From Streptomyces sp. Tue 6430 (GTDB lineage Bacteria > Actinomycetota > Actinomycetes > Streptomycetales > Streptomycetaceae), in the NCBI GenBank assembly GCA_021568835.1, contig JAKGSH010000010.1, forward strand, positions 1,488,001 to 1,552,000: a DNA stretch of 64,000 bases, given 5' to 3'. The first letter of the stretch is position 1. Each line of letters opens with the position of its first letter. The notes under the pieces were generated by a model. The model worked only from the letters and a program-made list of their open reading frames with translations, was not told the DNA's origin and made no database searches. A program made the translations under genes and the position numbers. Below, in pieces: positions 17,441-25,614 of this stretch.

Positions 17441-17560
17441 TCACTTGCTGCAGTGGTCGCCGTTGTTGTCGCCGCCGCCCGGCATCTTGTCGAGCAGCGC
17501 GGCCTCGACGGCCGGGACGCCGGTGATCAGGTCGCCAGTGAACAGCTCGTCCACGTTCAT
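17441..17560 (-). CDS. 39-residue putative precursor peptide
   Basis: ATG at 17560-17558 with a strong ribosome site (GGGAGAAAACG before the ATG), stop at 17441. The first 27 residues are acidic and hydrophobic (DELFTGDLITGVPAVEAALL) and resemble a leader. The last 12 are GGGDNNGDHCSK, rich in Gly, Asn and Asp with one Cys and a terminal Lys. A Gly amine and an Asp side chain (Asp4 or Asp8 of that segment) or the Lys would suit a macrolactam made by the downstream synthetase. There is no Thr at -2 as in lasso leaders. Not in a known family that I recognise. Confidence 0.75.
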   Translation of the reverse strand: MNVDELFTGDLITGVPAVEAALLDKMPGGGDNNGDHCSK

Positions 17561-17615
17561 CGTTTTCTCCCTTACGGTTTTCAGTGGACTCCGCGGCGGA
17601 CGCTGCGGAGTTGGA

Positions 17616-17659
17616 CCCGTCCGGCTGCCGGACCCTTGCGAAGAAGGCAGCCGGACGGG
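17616..17659. terminator. Perfect 14-bp inverted repeat upstream of the peptide gene
   Basis: CCCGTCCGGCTGCC (17616-17629) pairs exactly with 17646-17659 over a 16-base loop containing CCTTGCGAA. On the minus strand it lies 72 bases after the stop of the 37-residue protein and 56 bases before the peptide ATG, so it could end the upstream transcript. Confidence 0.7.
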
Positions 17660-17730
17660 GTGCCCACCGCTTCCGGCGGCGGGCCCTCCCTCATCACAGG
17701 TGGGGAGCCTGGATGCGTGACGGGGAGGAG

Positions 17731-17844
17731 TCAGGTGGGTGGGGATACGGCGGCCACGCCCAGGACGAAGCCGACCGATACCGAAAGGGTGATGATCAGG
17801 AGCGGTCCGACGTAGCGGCCGACGGCTGCGGCCAACCGTTTCAC
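17731..17844 (-). CDS. 37-residue single-helix membrane peptide
   Basis: GTG at 17844-17842 overlaps the stop of the upstream 75-residue gene (GTGA), so the two are translationally coupled. The product begins MKRLAAAVGRYVG, then one transmembrane helix PLLIITLSVSVGFVLGVAAV, and ends SPPT. Too small for a transporter alone; it could be an accessory or immunity peptide of the cassette. I do not recognise it. Confidence 0.6.
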   Translation of the reverse strand: MKRLAAAVGRYVGPLLIITLSVSVGFVLGVAAVSPPT

Positions 17845-18068
17845 AGCCGCTCTCCGCGGCTGCGCTGGTTGGCCTCGCGTACTGCGACGCTCAGTTTCTC
17901 CGCGCCGTACTCGGGCGTGGCACTGCCGTGCTGCGGGCAGAGACACGGCGAGAACCGGTTCGAACCCGGCGGCAGGTCCGCACCCTCGTAGGTGTCGATC
18001 CTCAACACACCGTCCATGCCCCGCTCCTCGGTCATCCGGGCCAGACGGGCCCGTGCTTCGCTTCTCAT
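17841..18068 (-). CDS. 75-residue conserved-looking protein with CxC motif
   Basis: ATG at 18068. The protein is charged at both ends, with RARLARMTEERGMDGVLRI and a centre PPGSNRFSPCLCPQHG that has two close cysteines and a His. No signal peptide or helix. The metal-site-like CLCPQH could be structural. It is divergent from the HTH/TPR regulator and coupled to the 37-residue peptide. Function unknown. Confidence 0.6.
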   Translation of the reverse strand: MRSEARARLARMTEERGMDGVLRIDTYEGADLPPGSNRFSPCLCPQHGSATPEYGAEKLSVAVREANQRSRGERL

Positions 18069-18165
18069 CCCTCAGCCCTTCAGACGACGGCTGCGGCGAG
18101 GACTCGCCGCTGCCTGCTACCTCTACGCAACCGCACGACCACGCTCAGCGGTACCGTTGCCGCAG

Positions 18166-18196
18166 CACCAGGACTTGAAAGCCTTGAAAGTTCGCA
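18166..18196. promoter_or_regulatory. Direct repeats upstream of the HTH/TPR regulator
   Basis: ACTTGAAAGCCTTGAAAGTT contains two adjacent CTTGAAAG copies and is followed by TCGCAAGG. The reverse of the last element, CCTTGCGAA, recurs in the loop of the hairpin at 17616-17659. Candidate operator in the divergent promoter of the cassette. Confidence 0.45.
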
Positions 18197-18216
18197 AGGT
18201 CACGGGGAGTTGAGGC

Positions 18217-19557
18217 ATGGCCAAGCGTGAACCGAATGTGGCGCTCGGGCGCCTGCTCGCCGAGAGCCGCTGGACTCACCGCCAGTTCGCACGGGCGGTG
18301 AACCGCGTCGGCACCGAGACCGGAATCCCTCTGCGTTACGACGAGTCGGCGGTGAGCCACTGGCTCGGCGGCACCGTTCCCCGCGGCTCGGTGCGCGCAT
18401 GCATCCTCGAAGCCCTCTCCCGCCACCTCAGCCGCCCCGTCACCCATGCCGAAGCCGGACTGCCCGTTCCACGCGATCGTTCCTCCGTGGCTGCGGATAC
18501 CGTGGAAGGGGTGATCGACCTGGGGAGACTGGATATGGACCCGTCCCGCCGCAGCGTCCTGGGTGCCGGCCTGTTCTCCGTGGCCGTCACCATTCCCGGC
18601 TGGCCTGATGTGGTCGGGCGTGCCGAGGCCGTCCAGTCCGGCCGCACGACGCGCATCGGCATGAACGAAGTGGACATGGTCATCGCCATGACCGAGCGCA
18701 TCTCGGAGCTGGACGACGAGTTCGGCGGCCGTCACGCACGCCCCATGGCGGCCTCGTTCATGGTCAACACCGTGGCCTCCCACCTGCGCGCCGACGCACC
18801 CGAGGACGTACGCAAAGCGATACTGTCCGCCGCCTCGGACCTGCTCTACCTGACCGGCTACATGGCCGTGGACGAAGGACTGCACGGTCTCGCTCAGCGC
18901 TACTACGTCAAGGCCCTGGAACTGGCGGGCGCTGCCGAGGACCACCTGACGTACTGCACCACCCTGCGAGGTATGAGCGTCCAGGCTGTCGACCTTCACC
19001 ACGGAGCAAAGGCCATGGAACTGGCCGATGCCGCTGCCGCCGCCTCCCCGAAAGCCGGCCCCCGGATGCTGGCCTTCCTCGTCGGCCAGCAGGCACACGC
19101 CGCCGCGCAGACCGGCGACCGCACCGGCGCGCTGCGCTGTATCAGGGAGGCCGAGGCGGCCATGGACCGCGCCGAGTCACGCGGCACGGCGTTCGGCTCG
19201 TACGACCCCTCTTCGCTCAACTACCACGTCAGCCAGGTCCGTTACGAACTCGGCGACAAGGCGGGAGCCGTCGAAGCCATGCAACGAGCGGACCGGCTTC
19301 GCCCCAGCTCCTACCAACGCACCCGGGTACACCGTCGCGGCCTACTGGCCGAGAGGCAGCTGGAACTCGGCCACCTGGAAGCGGCCTGTGCAACCTGGCA
19401 CCAGGCCCTCGACGACTACCCCAAGGTGCAGTCCGGCCGCGCCGACGACCGCGTGAAGTCGATGTTCGGCCTCTTGCGCCCTCACCTGAAGAACCCGGTG
19501 GCCCGCGACCTCTACGACCGAGCACGGACGATCGCGCCGCCGTCGCTGGTCGCCTGA
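18217..19557 (+). CDS. HTH regulator with TPR-type C-terminal domain
   Basis: 446 residues from the ATG at 18217, ribosome site GGGGAG. Residues 1-80 hold a helix-turn-helix (LLAESRWTHRQFARAVNR, YDESAVSHWLGGTVP). A hydrophobic stretch at 108-125 (RRSVLGAGLFSVAVTIPG) follows. The rest is helical pairs of TPR type (YYVKALELAGAAEDHLTYC, AAQTGDRTGALRCIREAEAA). Such regulators sense small molecules or peptides through the TPR half. Divergent orientation to the peptide cassette makes it the likely pathway regulator. Third codon positions are less GC-rich than in the neighbours. Confidence 0.82.
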   Translation: MAKREPNVALGRLLAESRWTHRQFARAVNRVGTETGIPLRYDESAVSHWLGGTVPRGSVRACILEALSRHLSRPVTHAEAGLPVPRDRSSVAADTVEGVIDLGRLDMDPSRRSVLGAGLFSVAVTIPGWPDVVGRAEAVQSGRTTRIGMNEVDMVIAMTERISELDDEFGGRHARPMAASFMVNTVASHLRADAPEDVRKAILSAASDLLYLTGYMAVDEGLHGLAQRYYVKALELAGAAEDHLTYCTTLRGMSVQAVDLHHGAKAMELADAAAAASPKAGPRMLAFLVGQQAHAAAQTGDRTGALRCIREAEAAMDRAESRGTAFGSYDPSSLNYHVSQVRYELGDKAGAVEAMQRADRLRPSSYQRTRVHRRGLLAERQLELGHLEAACATWHQALDDYPKVQSGRADDRVKSMFGLLRPHLKNPVARDLYDRARTIAPPSLVA

Positions 19558-19638
19558 TCCTGAACGGGCTGAAGCATCGGAAGCTGCGGCCATCGAGGCC
19601 CGCCTGCAGATAGCCCGAACTGACCCGGGCCCGGCCCC

Positions 19639-19669
19639 GTTCAGGTACGTTCCGCCCCTTCCCGCTCCG
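19639..19669. repeat. Right imperfect direct repeat (3' end of GT87/PAP2 gene)
   Basis: 27 of 31 bases match 15070-15100. It contains the stop codon (19641-19643) of the GT87/PAP2 gene, so the accessory cassette lies exactly between two copies of this 3' end. Confidence 0.55.
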
Positions 19670-21694
19670 GTGCCGCCCGGCGGTCCTCCCCCGGGGGCTT
19701 CGCCTCCGCCGACCCCGCCCGCGGCCCCTGCAGCAGGTACGCCAGCCCGAAGCCGGCGAGGACGACGACGGCGCCGCCCGCCGCGTCGAGGACCCAGTGG
19801 TTGCCGGTGGCCACGATCGCGGAGACCGTGAAGAGGGGGTGCAGGAGGCCCAGGGCCTTCATCCACCCCTTCGGGGCGACGATCGCGATCACCGTGCCGC
19901 ACCACAGGGACCAGCCGAAGTGCAGGGAGGGCATCGCCGCGTACTGGTTGGTCAGGGACGTCAGCGTGCCGTAGTCGGGCTGGGTGAAGTCCTGCGCGCC
20001 GTGGACGGTGTCGACGATGCCGAGGCCGGGCATCAGGCGCGGCGGGGCCAGCGGGTAGAGCCAGAAGCCGACGAGGGCGAGCAGGGTCGCGAGACCGAGA
20101 CAGGAGCGGGCCCAGCGGTAGTCCACGGGGCGGCGCAGGTAGAGGACGGCCAGCACCGACAGCGGGACCACGAAGTGGAACGACGTGTAGTAGAAGTCGA
20201 AGAAGTCGCGGAGCCGGCCGACCTCGACGACCGCGTGGTTGGCCCGGCGCTCGATGTCGAGGTGGAGGAAGCGCTCGATGTCGAGGATCTGCCGGCCGTG
20301 GGCCTCCGCCCGCCGGCGGCCGCCGGAGATCGTGCCGCCCGTCGCCGCCAGCCGGACCTGCTGGTACGCCGCGTAGGTGACGCGGAGGAGCAGCAGTTCC
20401 AGGAGCAGGTTGGGGCGGGTGAGGACCCGGCCCGGGAAGGGCAGCAGCGGGACGCGCTGCCGGCGGGCCGGGACGGGGCGGCGTACTCCGTCGGGACCGG
20501 GGTGCGGTGGTAGGGGGAGGTGCGGGGCAGGAAGGGCACGACCGTCGCGGCGGCCAGCGCGGCCAGCAGGACGACGTTGTCCCGCAGGGGGTACAGGGCC
20601 GCCATGTCCGGCAGCATCATCTTCGCCGGGAGGGTCATGACCAGGACGACGGCGACCGGCCAGACGTAACGGTCCGAGGCCCGCCTGCCGACCCGGCCGA
20701 CCACCGCCGGAAGGAGCCACAGGAGCTGGTGCTGCCAGGTCGTCGGGGACACCGCGATGGCGGCGCAGCCGGTGATCGACACCGCTAGCAGGAGCTGGCC
20801 GTCGCGGGCGAAGCGCACCGCCCGGCGGACGCCGAGGACGGCCACGGCCGCGCCCAGCGTCAGGAACAGCGCGATCTCCGGCGGACCGGACAGGCCGAGG
20901 CGCAGCAGGGCGCCGTGCAGGGACTGGTTGCCGAGGGCGTCCGCCTCGCCGCCGAGGCCCGCGCCGGCCATGTGGTGGACCCAGTAGGTGGACGAGTCGT
21001 GCGGCATCGCCGCCCAGGCGAGCAGGGTGCAGGCCAGGAACGACGCGCCCGCGGTCGCGGCGGCCCGGCGCCGGCCGGTGAACCACAGCAGCGGGGCGAA
21101 CAGCAGGACGGTCGGCTGGAGGGCGGCCGCCAGGCCGATCAGCGCGCCGCCCGCGTGCCGCCCCCGCACGACGAAGCAGCCGAGCAGGACGAGCAGGACG
21201 GGGATGATGCTGGTCTGGCCGAGCCAGAGGGTGTTGCGGACGGGCAGGGACAGCATCAGCAGGCTGATCGCGACGGGCGCGGCCGGCAGCGGGGCGCGTC
21301 TGCTCACCGGCTGCGGCAGGGCCCGCGCGACGACCAGGCCGAGCGCGACGACCAGCAGCAGGGTGCCGAAGGTCCAGCCCCAGCCGAGGGCCTGTTCGGC
21401 CGCCCGGGTCAGGGGCTTGAGGACGAGTCCCCCGAACGGGGTGCCGGTGAAGCGCGTCGAGTCGTAGAGCGAGCCGTTGACGTGCAGGACGCCGTCGGGC
21501 CCGACCCAGGTCTCCAGGTCCGTCAGCCGCTCTCCGCGCGGGGTCCCGAGGACGACGGCCACCTGCCGGACGGCGAGGAGGGCCGCGACCAGCCAGAGGC
21601 CGAGGCGGGCCAGGCGCGGGCGTGCTCTCGCCGTGCCGGCCGCGGTCGCTCCGAGGGGTTCTGCCGGCCGCCCGCTGTGCTCCGCATTCGCCAC
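19641..21694 (-). CDS. Bifunctional GT87 glycosyltransferase / PAP2 phosphatase, one apparent frameshift
   Basis: GTG at 21694. The N-terminal 415 residues are a polytopic GT-C mannosyltransferase of the GT87 type (DLETWVGPDGVLHVNGSLYD near the first loop, helix pairs after it). The frame then crosses into a PAP2 lipid phosphatase. Its motifs include GTLTSLTNQYAAMPSLHFGWS (split catalytic PSLHFGWS) and GNHWVLDAAGG. Adding one base near 20462-20467 joins both into a 684-residue fusion, a form I recall from other Streptomyces. It probably uses a polyprenyl-phosphate sugar donor and recycles a lipid phosphate in the membrane. Confidence 0.82.
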
Positions 21695-22326
21695 GCCTCG
21701 TAGGCCTCCCGCCCCGTAGGTCCCGCACGTTCCCTCGTGGGGTGCTTCACGAGCCCTCTTCGCCACCCGGGGAGGCTCGCGGCACCCCCCGACGAAGACG
21801 CGGGCCGCCCCGCCTCCGCCCGACGTTCGCTCCCCTTTTGTCCGGAAGACGATAGTGCGCGGGGCGGGGCCGTTTCCGCGGAGCGCGTGACGATCCGCCG
21901 GGCCGGACCGGGCGACGGAGGCCGGCAGGCCGCTGACCGGCGGGTTCCCGCCGGTGCCGGCCGCGGGAGGCGGGCGCGGACGGAAACTCGGGTGCGGTGC
22001 GCGGTGTTGACGAACTGATCAGCGTTTCCGGACCGATCGGCGTTTGCGGCACGTGCCGTCGGCGACCGGGAGGCGGAGCGCACGGAAGGGTCGCGGACCC
22101 GGGACGCCGTCGACGCCGGCAAGGCCGACGACGCCCGCTGTGCGGAGTGGACGCTGCGGCTCACCCGCGTCGGTGGCCCGACCGTCGTCGACAGCGTCGT
22201 ACGGGGCGGCCGGGTGGCGGACGCGGACAGTGCCGCGGAGGACGTGCGGGGCACCCGCGCGGCGCTCGAACTCGTCTGCGCCCGCCCGGGGTCGAGCGGT
22301 ACGGCGGTCCGGACGACGGGCGCCGA
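21695..22326 (+). pseudogene. Possible gene remnant, unrecognised
   Basis: Only 22022-22326 looks coding: on the plus strand this frame has high GC3 and reads ...DDARCAEWTLRLTRVGG, VVDSVVRGGRVADADS, RAALELVCARPGS. A stop (22016-22018) precedes it and no good start exists before GTG at 22214. It may be a truncated or frameshifted gene. 21695-22015 shows nothing I can assign. Confidence 0.3.
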
Positions 22327-22370
22327 GGGCTACGTCGGCACACGCGCCAGCGCGTGTGCCGACGTAGCCC
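22327..22370. terminator. Perfect 20-bp inverted repeat hairpin
   Basis: 22327-22346 and 22351-22370 are exact complements separated by CCAG. It is one of the strongest hairpins in the window and probably a bidirectional terminator. Confidence 0.8.
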
Positions 22371-22379
22371 CGGGTCGCC

Positions 22380-22500
22380 GCGTCACCGGCTCTCGGGCCC
22401 TGCGTCTCCGGGCCCCGCGTCCCCGGCTCCCGGGCCCCGCGTCTCCGGGCCGTGTTCCCGGGCCTCCGCATCACCGGGCCTTCGCGTCACCGGGCCCCTG
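22380..22500. repeat. Degenerate CGGGCC/CGCGTC-type repeats
   Basis: Seven or so degenerate 15-18 bp units of the form CCGGGCCCCGCGTCT lie between the hairpin and the FHA gene stop. Confidence 0.6.
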
Positions 22501-22523
22501 GCCGTCGGGGTCGCGCCTCGTCC

Positions 22524-22915
22524 TCAGGCCTCGTGGTAGAAGCCCACGTTGACGCTGCGCGGGCCGGTGCGGTCCGTGACGACGACCTCGCCGTTGCCGC
22601 CCCGCGGGAGCTGCACGCTCCCCCGTAGGCGATGGTCTGGGCGTACTCGCCGACCACCAGGCGGACCTCGGAGGACGGGTCCGGCTGGGAGCCGCGCAGC
22701 CAGCTGACCTGCCAGACGCCCTCGGGGCCGCACCGGAACTCCAGGTGGACCCGGGAGACGAACAGCCATTCCTCGGGCGTGGCGAGGCGGCACACGGACT
22801 TGTCCCGGCCCACCCGCAGCACGGCGCCCGGCTCGCTGGGCGCGTCGGCCATGAGCATGCCGGCCGTGGCACCCTCTTCCGTTCCGGAGACGGTGGCCAT
22901 GGTGAGTTCGAGCAC
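22524..22915 (-). CDS. FHA-domain-like protein, one apparent frameshift
   Basis: GTG at 22915 with ribosome site GAGGAG. The product has the FHA features LRVGRDKSVCRL and FVSRVHLEFRCGPEGVWQV, then in the next frame SVQLPRGGNGEVVVTD. Adding one base at the C run 22620-22624 (plus strand) gives a 130-residue protein with stop at 22524. FHA domains bind phosphothreonine, often as part of Ser/Thr kinase signalling. No kinase is adjacent. Confidence 0.75.
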
Positions 22916-23018
22916 GTGCGCTCCTCGAGAGATGTCTGTCCGACGGTGTCCGAACTGTGCGTGCACAGCCGCCGCATACTAAATCGCCCGGCCCCGCCGC
23001 GTCCGGCACAATGGACGC

Positions 23019-23433
23019 ATGACCGAGCGAAAGCCACCCGGTGTCCCGTTCGAGTCCTGGGTCGACAAGCAGATCCAGGACGCGGAGCGGCGCGGGGAGT
23101 TCGATCATCTCGCGGGCGCGGGAAGGCCGTTGGACCCGGAGCTCGAGGGTTCCTACGACGAACTGTGGTGGGTCAGGCGCAAGATGGCACGCGAGGGCTC
23201 TCGGTCCTGCCTCCCGCGCTGGCCCTGCGCAAGGAGGCGGAGGACGCCCTCGCCGCGGCGTACGCGGCACCGTCGGAGCGGACCGTCCGGAAGATCCTCA
23301 CGGACGTCAACGTCAAGCTCCGCGACATGATGTTCAAGCCGCCGCCCGGCCCCCGCTGGGCATGAAGCCGTACGACGTCGAAGAGGTCGTACGACAGTGG
23401 CGGGAGCGCCGGGCGGCGGCTGGAAACGGCTAG
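23019..23433 (+). CDS. DUF1992 (DnaJ-homologue subfamily C28-like) protein, two apparent frameshifts
   Basis: ATG at 23019. The signature PFESWVDKQIQDAERRGEFDHLAGAGRPL is the DUF1992 core (shown here split: FESWVDKQIQDAER and GEFDHLAGAGRPL). The protein continues as LPPALALRKEAEDAL and PYDVEEVVRQWRERR in two other frames. Adding one base at 23195-23197 and one at 23350-23354 gives 138 residues. Function is unknown; the domain also occurs next to J-domains in eukaryotes. Confidence 0.82.
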
Positions 23434-23479
23434 GGGCTGGAAGCGGCCGGAGCCGGAAACGACCGGAAGGCCGGAGCCG

Positions 23480-24172
23480 CTACAGGTGCAGCAGTCGGTC
23501 CGTCAGCTCGCGGTAGTCCCGCAGGGCCAGCCGGAGCTGCTCGGTGTCGGGGGCCCCGGCGACCGCGCCCTTCTTGCCCTCCTCGTCCTCCGCGAGCTGC
23601 CAGGAGCCGCGCAGGGTGCGGCGGCGGCCGTTCACGGCGTCGGTGAAGCGGGCGGCGAGTTCCTCCAGGACCTGGTCGGCCTCCTCGACCGCGTCACGGG
23701 GCCGGTCCACGAAGCCGGCGACCGCGTGCCGCATCCGCTCGGAGAGCTTGTCGCACTCGTCGTGCGGGAGCAGCGAGGTGCCGTCGGCGCCGTGGGCGGT
23801 GCCGGTGCCCCGGGAGGTGTCGTGGGTACCGTGAGGGGCTCCGGTGCTCCGGGACGGGCCGAAGCCGCCGCTGTCCTCGACGGCCCCGGCCGGAATGCCG
23901 CCGGGCGCCGAGGCGGCATGCGGTTCCCGGCCACCGGTGACCGGGTCCACGAACGGGTCCACGGACGGGTCGGCCGCCGGGTCGGCGGGGTCGCCCGCCG
24001 GGTTCCGCGTCCCCGGCCCCCGGCCCGGTCCCTGGCCCTGCTCCGTTCCCGTTCCCGCTCCCGTTTCCCGGCCGTACCCCTGGCTCTCCCCCAGCGGTAC
24101 GACTCGGGGCTGCTCCTGCTCCTGCTCCTGTGCCGCGCGGCGGTACTCGCCGCCGGATGTCACGTCGGGCAT
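23480..24172 (-). CDS. Hypothetical protein with disordered N-terminus and helical C-terminus
   Basis: 230 residues. The first 125 are Gly/Pro/Gln/Asp-rich and disordered. Residues about 130-230 form a helical domain (CDKLSERMRHAVAGFVDRPRDAVEEADQVLEEL in pieces) that parallels the helical part of the upstream gene (FVDSPREAVAEADRIV). The shared pattern suggests the two proteins derive from one another and pair. It starts six bases after the upstream stop. Confidence 0.75.
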   Translation of the reverse strand: MPDVTSGGEYRRAAQEQEQEQPRVVPLGESQGYGRETGAGTGTEQGQGPGRGPGTRNPAGDPADPAADPSVDPFVDPVTGGREPHAASAPGGIPAGAVEDSGGFGPSRSTGAPHGTHDTSRGTGTAHGADGTSLLPHDECDKLSERMRHAVAGFVDRPRDAVEEADQVLEELAARFTDAVNGRRRTLRGSWQLAEDEEGKKGAVAGAPDTEQLRLALRDYRELTDRLLHL

Positions 24173-24178
24173 GCCTGT

Positions 24179-24862
24179 TCACCCCTCCTTGGTCTGGTGC
24201 CGGTGGAAGCCCGGCAGGTGGAATCCGGAGCCGCCCTCGTGGCGCGCGGCCTGGCGGTCCTGTGCGGACCGGGTCGTCGTCAGTGCCCGGTGACGGCCCT
24301 CGTCCACCAGGTCGTCGAAGAGGGCGCGGGCCTCGACCATGGCGGCCCGCAGGTCCTCGGTGCCGGGTGCCTCACCGCCCCGCGCGCCGCCGTCCTGGTG
24401 GAAGCGGGTGACGTGGTGCACGTGCCGGTAGCCCTGCACGTGGTCGGCGTGGTGCACGGCGAGCGCGGCGACCTGCTCGTCGTACTGCCCGCCGTCCGGG
24501 TAGCCGCGGGCGCCGGCGACCTCCGACACGATCCGGTCCGCCTCGGCGACCGCCTCGCGCGGGGAGTCGACGAAGCGCTCCTGCGCGGCGGCCCAGCGGG
24601 CCTCGAAACGCTCGCGCTCGGCGGGCTCCAGCGGCCGTTCCCTCAGCCCGCCGTGCCGCTCCACCAAACCGCCGAGTTCCCGCTCGGCGGCCTTGACGTC
24701 CCCGCCGTGCCGGGCCACGGCCCGGTCGTACTCGGGCCCGAAGCGGCGCTTCAGGCCCCGTCCTCCCTGTGACGACCCTCGGGCCCGTACGGCCAGGACG
24801 GCCGCGACGGCGAGGACGGCCGCCACGATCACGATCAGAGCGATGATCACGCCTGTGGACAT
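24179..24862 (-). CDS. Membrane-anchored helical protein, paralogue-like to its downstream neighbour
   Basis: ATG at 24862, 227 residues. One N-terminal transmembrane helix (VIIALIVIVAAVLAVAAVLAV), then a charged helical domain with AERERFEARWAAAQERF and SPREAVAEADRIVSEV, and a His-rich C-terminus (VHHADHVQGYRHVHHVTRFH). Likely cytoplasmic domain facing in. Forms a two-gene operon with the next gene. Function unknown. Confidence 0.8.
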   Translation of the reverse strand: MSTGVIIALIVIVAAVLAVAAVLAVRARGSSQGGRGLKRRFGPEYDRAVARHGGDVKAAERELGGLVERHGGLRERPLEPAERERFEARWAAAQERFVDSPREAVAEADRIVSEVAGARGYPDGGQYDEQVAALAVHHADHVQGYRHVHHVTRFHQDGGARGGEAPGTEDLRAAMVEARALFDDLVDEGRHRALTTTRSAQDRQAARHEGGSGFHLPGFHRHQTKEG

Positions 24863-25039
24863 GGTTGCCTTCCGGTGTTTCGGCCCCTCGGGCCGGCTTA
24901 CAATCCGGGTTGCCCGGACCGCGGCGGACAAACGGCACCCGTGTCATGCCGGGCGCGCCGGACGTGTGGCGGACGCCGGGACCCGCGTCGTCCCGGCCGC
25001 GCATATCCGGTTGCGCGCCCGGCGGGGGAACTGCCGAGA

Positions 25040-25603
25040 ATGACCGCCATGACTGCCGTGACCTCCTGGACCGTCACCCCGGAACCCGTGGACTCCCCCG
25101 TCGCCGTCGCACTGTGGCGGGAGTACTACACCGAGGTCAGCGACCGCTGGTACCTGCTGCACGAGGGCCGGCGGACCGATCCGGCCGAGTTGGAGCGGGA
25201 GATCGCCGCCCGCACCGGGGACGGACCGGCGCCGCCGGGCGGACGGCTGCTCGTCGCCCGGTACGGCGGTGAGCCGGCCGGGAGCGCGGGCGTACGGCTG
25301 CTGGACGCGGTGACGGCGGAGCTGACGCGGGTGTTCGTGCGGCCGGGGGCGCGGGGCAGGGGCGGCGGGCCGCTGCTCGTCGGGGCCGCCGAGGACGCGG
25401 CCCGTGCGCTCGGCGCCGGGCGGATGGTCCTCGACACCCGCGGCGACCTCGTCGAGGCGCGCGCCCTGTACGCCCGGTGCGGCTACCGGGAGGGCGCCCC
25501 GCACAACGAGGACCCCTACGCCGAGCACTGGTTCGCCAAGGACCTGACCGGCGGGAGCGGCGACGGCGGCGGGAGCGGCGACGGCGGCGCGGGCACCGGC
25601 TGA
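25040..25603 (+). CDS. GNAT-family N-acetyltransferase
   Basis: 187 residues from the ATG at 25040 (a second ATG nine bases later is possible). The acetyl-CoA site is seen as ELTRVFVRPGARGRGGGPLL, a Q/RxxGxG/A-type loop, followed by LYARCGYREG. The C-terminus carries a (GGGSGDG) repeat tail. Substrate unknown. Confidence 0.85.
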   Translation: MTAMTAVTSWTVTPEPVDSPVAVALWREYYTEVSDRWYLLHEGRRTDPAELEREIAARTGDGPAPPGGRLLVARYGGEPAGSAGVRLLDAVTAELTRVFVRPGARGRGGGPLLVGAAEDAARALGAGRMVLDTRGDLVEARALYARCGYREGAPHNEDPYAEHWFAKDLTGGSGDGGGSGDGGAGTG

Positions 25604-25614
25604 GCCGGGGCGCC

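Noticed and set aside
15894..17560. Canonical lasso peptide cluster
   Set aside because: There is no RRE (B1) or leader protease (B2), the leader lacks Thr at -2, and the tail after a G1-D8 ring would be only four residues.
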